Assembly (NCBI RefSeq): GCF_003671715.1
Contig: NZ_RAIF01000032.1
Coordinates: 1,018,560 to 1,060,929, forward strand
Length of the DNA stretch: 42,370 bases
Direction of reading: 5' to 3'
Origin: Streptomyces sp. E2N166
GTDB lineage: Bacteria > Actinomycetota > Actinomycetes > Streptomycetales > Streptomycetaceae
Numbering within the stretch: the first letter of the stretch is position 1; each line of letters opens with the position of its first letter. Shown piece after piece: positions 38,758 to 42,370 of this stretch. The position numbers and the translations under genes were made by a program. The notes beneath the pieces are model-generated. The model had not been told where the DNA came from. It was given only the letters and a program-made list of their open reading frames with translations, and made no database searches.

Positions 38758-39183
38758 TCAGCCGATGAGGGGCTTCACCCAGCGTCGCCACTGTTCCTCG
38801 GGCGCGTACCCGGCCGCCCGCCAGGCATGCTGGGCCCGCTCGTTGCGCCGCAGCACCATCGCGTCCCCGCGGCGCCCGCCCAGCCGTACGAACCGCTCCT
38901 CAGCGGCCGTGAGCAGCGCCGAGCCGATGCCCTGACGCCGGTGGTCCGGGTGCACCGCCAGCCGGTAGAGATGACAGCGCCAGCCGTCGAAGCCCGCGAT
39001 CACCGTGCCCACCAGGTCCCCGCCCCGCTCGGCCAGGAGCAGCGCCTCGGGGTCGCGGGCCACCATCCGCTCCACGCCCTCCCGGTCGTCGCTGATGCTC
39101 GTCCCCTCGGCGGCCACCTTCCAGAAGGCCAGCACGGCGTCCAGATCCTCGGGCCCGGCGGCCCGTACGCGCGATTCGATCAT
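38758..39183 (-). CDS. GNAT-family N-acetyltransferase
   Basis: The 141-residue protein has the acetyl-CoA motif H-P-D-H-R-R-Q-G-I-G-S-A-L-L and a preceding L-Y-R-L-A-V strand. It is a single-domain GNAT with no clear substrate. ATG complement at 39181-39183; a C-terminal W-R-A-A-G-Y-A-P-E-E-Q segment is typical. Confidence 0.9.
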   Translation of the reverse strand: MIESRVRAAGPEDLDAVLAFWKVAAEGTSISDDREGVERMVARDPEALLLAERGGDLVGTVIAGFDGWRCHLYRLAVHPDHRRQGIGSALLTAAEERFVRLGGRRGDAMVLRRNERAQHAWRAAGYAPEEQWRRWVKPLIG

Positions 39184-39261
39184 GCGGCGATCCCATCACG
39201 CGCGTCCGGCCGCCACCCGGCATTCCGGCATGCGGACGAGCCGCGCCGCTGGAGCGGGTGA

Positions 39262-39951
39262 CTACCCCTCGGTTTCGGGCGGCCGCCAGGCCGTGCCGAG
39301 CACGCAGTACGAACTCGGCAGCGCCGGCCCGTTCTCCGGCATCATCACCCGCCGGTAGGGCCCGAGCGCGAATCCCGCGTCCCGCAGCGAGGCCACCGGT
39401 TCGCGGGACAGGTGGCAGCCGCCGGACAGCGCAGGCCACAGCGTCCGGTCCAGCGCGCGCTGAGTGAAGGTCATCACCCGCCCACCGCCCCGGCCGTGCT
39501 CGAAGAACCGCACCTGTCCGCCGGGCCGCAGCACCCGCCGCAGCTCCCCGAGAGCCCGCGGGACGTCGCGGACACTGCACAGCACGAGCGAGACCACGGC
39601 GGCGTCGAAGGCCTCGCTCTTGACCGGGAGAGCCTCGGCCGCGCCCGGCGCCACGTCGACCGGCACCTGGGCGCGCAGCGCCGCCTCCACGGCCAACTGC
39701 CGCAGCACGCGCTCCGGTTCGATGGCCACGACCTCCGAGACGGTGCCCGGGTAGTGCGCGAAGTTCAGCCCGTTGCCCGCGCCGACCTCGATCACCCGAC
39801 CGGACAGCCCGGCGAGCAGCCGCTCGCGCACGCTCCCCATCCCCATCCGCGTCTCGGCGCTCACGCTGAACCGGGCGTAGCAGCGGGCGAACATCGGATG
39901 GTGCACGGCGTCCCGCGGCACTCCGCGGGCACGGGCGGATCGCAGCGCCAT
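39262..39951 (-). CDS. Class I SAM-dependent methyltransferase (UbiE/METTL7-like)
   Basis: The 229-residue protein starts at ATG complement 39949-39951 behind GGGAGGA. It has V-I-E-V-G-A-G-N-G-L-N-F (SAM motif I), A-I-E-P-E (motif II), and V-V-S-L-V-L-C-S-V (motif IV). H-L-S-R-E-P at the C-terminal side recalls METTL7/phospholipid methyltransferase-like proteins. Substrate unknown. Confidence 0.88.
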   Translation of the reverse strand: MALRSARARGVPRDAVHHPMFARCYARFSVSAETRMGMGSVRERLLAGLSGRVIEVGAGNGLNFAHYPGTVSEVVAIEPERVLRQLAVEAALRAQVPVDVAPGAAEALPVKSEAFDAAVVSLVLCSVRDVPRALGELRRVLRPGGQVRFFEHGRGGGRVMTFTQRALDRTLWPALSGGCHLSREPVASLRDAGFALGPYRRVMMPENGPALPSSYCVLGTAWRPPETEG

Positions 39952-40488
39952 GGGTCCTCCCTCACGAGGTGGTGCCTTACCGCGATTGTCCCCCGTACGA
40001 GCCCCGCGCACCCACCGCGCGGACGGCTCGTTTCCGGCGGCGGGCCGGCCGGCGGCGGTGGCGTGCTCCGCGTCAGCGCCCCGGGCTCCGCGGACGGCCG
40101 CAGACGCCGACCGGAAGGACACGCCCTCGGATGGAGGGCAGGAGACGGCCGCCCCTCTGCCCGCCGCGCCCCGGCCGGCGGCCGCCTCGAGCCGTACCGC
40201 CGACCGGATGCCTCCGGGCCGAGAGCGGGCTCCGGGGCGCGGGTGTCCCCGCCGGGGGTACCGGCCGGCGCGGTGCCGTCGACCGGAAGACGGCCGGTGA
40301 GGGCCGGCCGCGCCGGTGGGCGTGCCTGTCGGCTCCGGAACGAGTCCGGGCCCGGTGGCGGCGCCGGTGCCGGGTCTCCCGCCGGTGAAAGTCGGCTGCG
40401 CCGGTCGGCTCCTGAATGTGTCCGGGATCCGGTGCCGCCGCCGGCGCGGGGCCTCGGACGTGGAGGTGGCCGGCCCGCGAGCGCCCCG
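39952..40488. other. Gene-free GC-rich stretch downstream of bioD with imperfect repeats
   Basis: This 537-base stretch carries long open frames on several strands only because of GC bias. It contains an imperfect direct repeat (40293-40367 versus 40381-40444) and a 20-base segment at 40278-40297 that matches 17 of 20 positions of the bioD 3' coding end at 40565-40584. No promoter, tRNA or coding gene is evident. Confidence 0.5.
40293..40444 (+). repeat. Imperfect direct repeat pair downstream of bioD
   Basis: GCCGGTGAGGGCCGGC... at 40293 and GCCGGTGAAAGTCGGC... at 40381 align over about 64 bases with one 12-base gap, sharing GCGCCGG, TCGGCTCC, TGTCCGGG-like and CCGGTG blocks. Probable relic of duplication. 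Confidence 0.5.
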
Positions 40489-41205
40489 TCAGGGTGCCTC
40501 CCGGGTCCGGAACGCGTCCGCGTCCCACGTGCCCCCCAGCCGGGGTGCCAGCCAGTGCGGCGCGGTCGATCGGAAGGCGCCCGGCGGGAGGGAGCCCGCT
40601 CCGGCGGGCAGGGCGCCGAGCAGGGGAGCTCCGGCCACGACCGGGAGGTCCGCGAGATTGCAGCGCGAGGCGAGGTCCGGGGCGCCGGGCCAGCTGCCGA
40701 TCACGACGCCCGGCAGCTCCAGCCCTCGGGAGCGCAGTTCACGTGCCGTCAGTTCCGTCGTGTTGAGCGTGCCCAGTCCGGCCGATGCCACCAGCAGCAC
40801 CGGCGCTCCGAGGAGCCCGGCGACGTCCGCCAGCGTCCCGCCGGCCGCGTCGAAGCGCACGAGCAGGCCGCCCGCGCCCTCGACCAGCACCAGGTCGTGC
40901 TCGGTCGCCAGCTTGTCCGCGGCCTCCGCCACCTCCTGCGGGTGCACCGGCGCCCGGCCGGCCCGGCGCGCCGCCGTCCCCGGCGCCAACGGCTCGGGAT
41001 ACCGCGCCACTTCCGCCGCCGTCACGGCGCCCGCGAGGCGCGCCACCTCCTGGGCGTCCCCCGGTTCGTCCGGCCGCACGCCCGTCTGCGCGGCCTTCAG
41101 CACGGCCACCGACCGGCCGCCCGCCAGCGCCGCCGCGGCGACGGCGGCGGTCACGACCGTCTTGCCGATCTCCGTGCCCGTGCCCGTGATCACCAGTACC
41201 GGCAT
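40489..41205 (-). CDS. bioD: Dethiobiotin synthetase
   Basis: The 238-residue protein has the P-loop G8-T-G-T-E-I-G-K15-T16 and E-G-A-G-G-L-L-V, the signature of BioD, which closes the ureido ring of biotin from 7,8-diaminopelargonate. ATG complement at 41203-41205, one base after the bioA stop. It follows bioA in a biotin operon. Confidence 0.96.
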   Translation of the reverse strand: MPVLVITGTGTEIGKTVVTAAVAAAALAGGRSVAVLKAAQTGVRPDEPGDAQEVARLAGAVTAAEVARYPEPLAPGTAARRAGRAPVHPQEVAEAADKLATEHDLVLVEGAGGLLVRFDAAGGTLADVAGLLGAPVLLVASAGLGTLNTTELTARELRSRGLELPGVVIGSWPGAPDLASRCNLADLPVVAGAPLLGALPAGAGSLPPGAFRSTAPHWLAPRLGGTWDADAFRTREAP

Positions 41206-41206
41206 G

Positions 41207-42370
41207 TCATCCCTCCCGTGCCGCCGCGCACACCGCGCGGGCGATCCGCGCCACGTCCGCGTCGCCCGTGACGTACGGCGGCATGGTGTAGATCAGGTCG
41301 CGGAACGGCCGCAGCCACACGCCCTCGCGCACGGCCGCCTCCGTCGCCGCCCGCATGTCGACGGCGTGGTCGAGCTGGACCACGCCGATCGCCCCGAGGA
41401 CGCGTACGTCCGTCACGCCCGGCAGTGCGGCGGCGGGCGCCAGACCGTCCCGCAGACCCGCCTCGATCCGCTTGACCTCCGCGAGCCAGTCCTGCCCGAG
41501 CAGCAGCCCGATCGACGCGCACGCCACGGCCGCCGCCAGTGGGTTGCCCATGAACGTCGGCCCGTGGGCCAGCACCGGCACCTCGCCCCGCGAGATGCCG
41601 TCGGCCACCCGTGACGTGCACAGCGTGGCCGCCATCGTCAGGTAGCCGCCGGTCAGGGCCTTGCCCACGCACATCACGTCCGGCGTCACCGCCGCGTGCT
41701 CCGCCGCGAACAACGCGCCCGTGCGCCCGAACCCGGTCGCGATCTCGTCGAACACCAGCAGCACGCCGTGCGCGTCGCACGCCTCCCGCAGTACCCGCAG
41801 ATACGCGGGGGAGTGGAAGCGCATCCCGCCGGCGCCCTGCACCACCGGCTCGACGATCACCGCGGCCAGCTCGTCGGCGTGCCGCTCGATCAGCGCGCGC
41901 AGGTGATCCGCGTACGACTCCTCGTACTCCGCCGGCGGCGCGTCCGCGAAGACCTGGCTCGGCAGGGCGCCCGCCCACAGCTCGTGCATCCCGCCCTCGG
42001 GGTCGCACACGGACATGGGCTGCCAGGTGTCGCCGTGATAGCCACCGCGCCAGGTCAGCAGGCGGCGTTTCGCGGGGCGGCCCAGTGATCGCCAGTACTG
42101 GAGGCACATCTTGACCGCGACCTCGACCGACACCGACCCGGAGTCGGCGAGGAAGACGTGCTCCAGGCCCTCGGGTGACATGTCGACAAGCAGCTTCGCC
42201 AGCCGCACGGCGGGCTCGTGGGTGAGCCCGCCGAACATCACATGGCTCATCCGGTCCAGCTGGTCGCGGGCGGCCTCGTTCAGCACCGGGTGGTTGTAGC
42301 CGTGGATCGCCGACCACCAGGACGACATGCCGTCGACGAGTTCGCCCGAGCCGTCGGCCGGACACAGCCG
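41207..42370 (-). CDS. bioA: Adenosylmethionine-8-amino-7-oxononanoate aminotransferase, 5' end beyond window
   Basis: The frame is open to the window edge and reads [13 protein letters not shown] before [10 protein letters not shown], so the true N-terminus lies beyond 42370. PLP motifs are [11 protein letters not shown] and C-V-G-K-A-L-T-G-G with the Schiff-base lysine. It converts KAPA to DAPA using SAM as amino donor. S-S-W-W is the BioA-specific substrate segment. bioB is expected upstream outside the window. Confidence 0.96.
   Translation of the reverse strand, partial: RLCPADGSGELVDGMSSWWSAIHGYNHPVLNEAARDQLDRMSHVMFGGLTHEPAVRLAKLLVDMSPEGLEHVFLADSGSVSVEVAVKMCLQYWRSLGRPAKRRLLTWRGGYHGDTWQPMSVCDPEGGMHELWAGALPSQVFADAPPAEYEESYADHLRALIERHADELAAVIVEPVVQGAGGMRFHSPAYLRVLREACDAHGVLLVFDEIATGFGRTGALFAAEHAAVTPDVMCVGKALTGGYLTMAATLCTSRVADGISRGEVPVLAHGPTFMGNPLAAAVACASIGLLLGQDWLAEVKRIEAGLRDGLAPAAALPGVTDVRVLGAIGVVQLDHAVDMRAATEAAVREGVWLRPFRDLIYTMPPYVTGDADVARIARAVCAAAREG

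Noticed and set aside
40073..40528. Open frame between bioD and the methyltransferase
   Set aside because: Arg/Pro/Gly-rich, without ribosome site or motifs, and it runs through imperfect repeats; regarded as GC-bias artefact.
1..42370. tRNA, rRNA, CRISPR arrays, transposases or integrases
   Set aside because: I looked for cloverleaf ends, regular spacer repeats and transposase motifs and saw none.

Overview
The window is high-GC actinobacterial DNA with strong third-position GC, frequent GTG starts, ATGA/GTGA gene overlaps and a rare TTA leucine codon. It looks like a Streptomyces chromosome. From memory only, the stretch TR-ACP-KASIII-E1alpha-E1beta-E2-ACP-KASII followed by a lipase, and further on purB, bioD and bioA, resembles the S. 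coelicolor region around SCO1245-SCO1290, which includes a cryptic 'type II fatty acid synthase' cluster. I could not check this.

Left part (1-23.6 kb): a lipid-type biosynthetic gene cluster in three blocks. Block 1 (299-9474, +) encodes a small polytopic membrane protein, a DUF2156/LPG-synthase-C aminoacyl-tRNA transferase-like protein, an acyl-CoA-dehydrogenase-fold flavoprotein (VlmH type), a thioester reductase, a class III aminotransferase, an SRPBCC protein, a flavin reductase, an amine-oxidase-like DAO flavoprotein and a WS/DGAT-fold acyltransferase. Block 2 (9533-16035, -) encodes an LCMT-type methyltransferase, an ABC1/UbiB kinase, an NPLAAL-repeat protein, an ECF-like sigma factor, a flavin-dependent halogenase-like monooxygenase and an HD-domain metalloprotein. 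Block 3 (16404-23553, +) encodes a second thioester reductase, ACP, KAS III, a complete ThDP E1alpha/E1beta/lipoyl-E2 2-oxoacid dehydrogenase set, a second ACP and KAS II. A MocR-type regulator begins just at the left edge.

Main hypothesis: the cluster makes an alkyl N-N (hydrazine/azo/azoxy) lipid. E1/E2 and KAS III would prime and KAS II extend an acyl-ACP; a thioester reductase would release an aldehyde; the aminotransferase would give an alkylamine; the VlmH-like flavoprotein with its reductase would N-hydroxylate it; the DUF2156 protein would load an aminoacyl group from tRNA; the membrane protein would make the N-N bond. This is the valanimycin/azoxide logic. The usual partner, a diiron azoxy synthase, is not evident, but three unassigned oxidase-type proteins are present (DAO, HD, halogenase-like). 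The LCMT-type enzyme could methylate the amino-acid carboxylate.

Right part (24-42.4 kb): ordinary Streptomyces chromosome. It holds a lipase, an alpha/beta hydrolase divergent from an ECF41 sigma factor, a HutC-type GntR regulator with a dre-like operator, a ROK repressor, a NarL-type two-component pair divergent from an ABC exporter, a small protein behind a DNA-damage (RecA-NDp-like) promoter motif next to a Mug glycosylase, purB, an SGNH hydrolase, two CBS/DUF21 membrane proteins, a GNAT, a methyltransferase, bioD and the 3' part of bioA. I saw no rRNA, tRNA, CRISPR, transposase or integrase.
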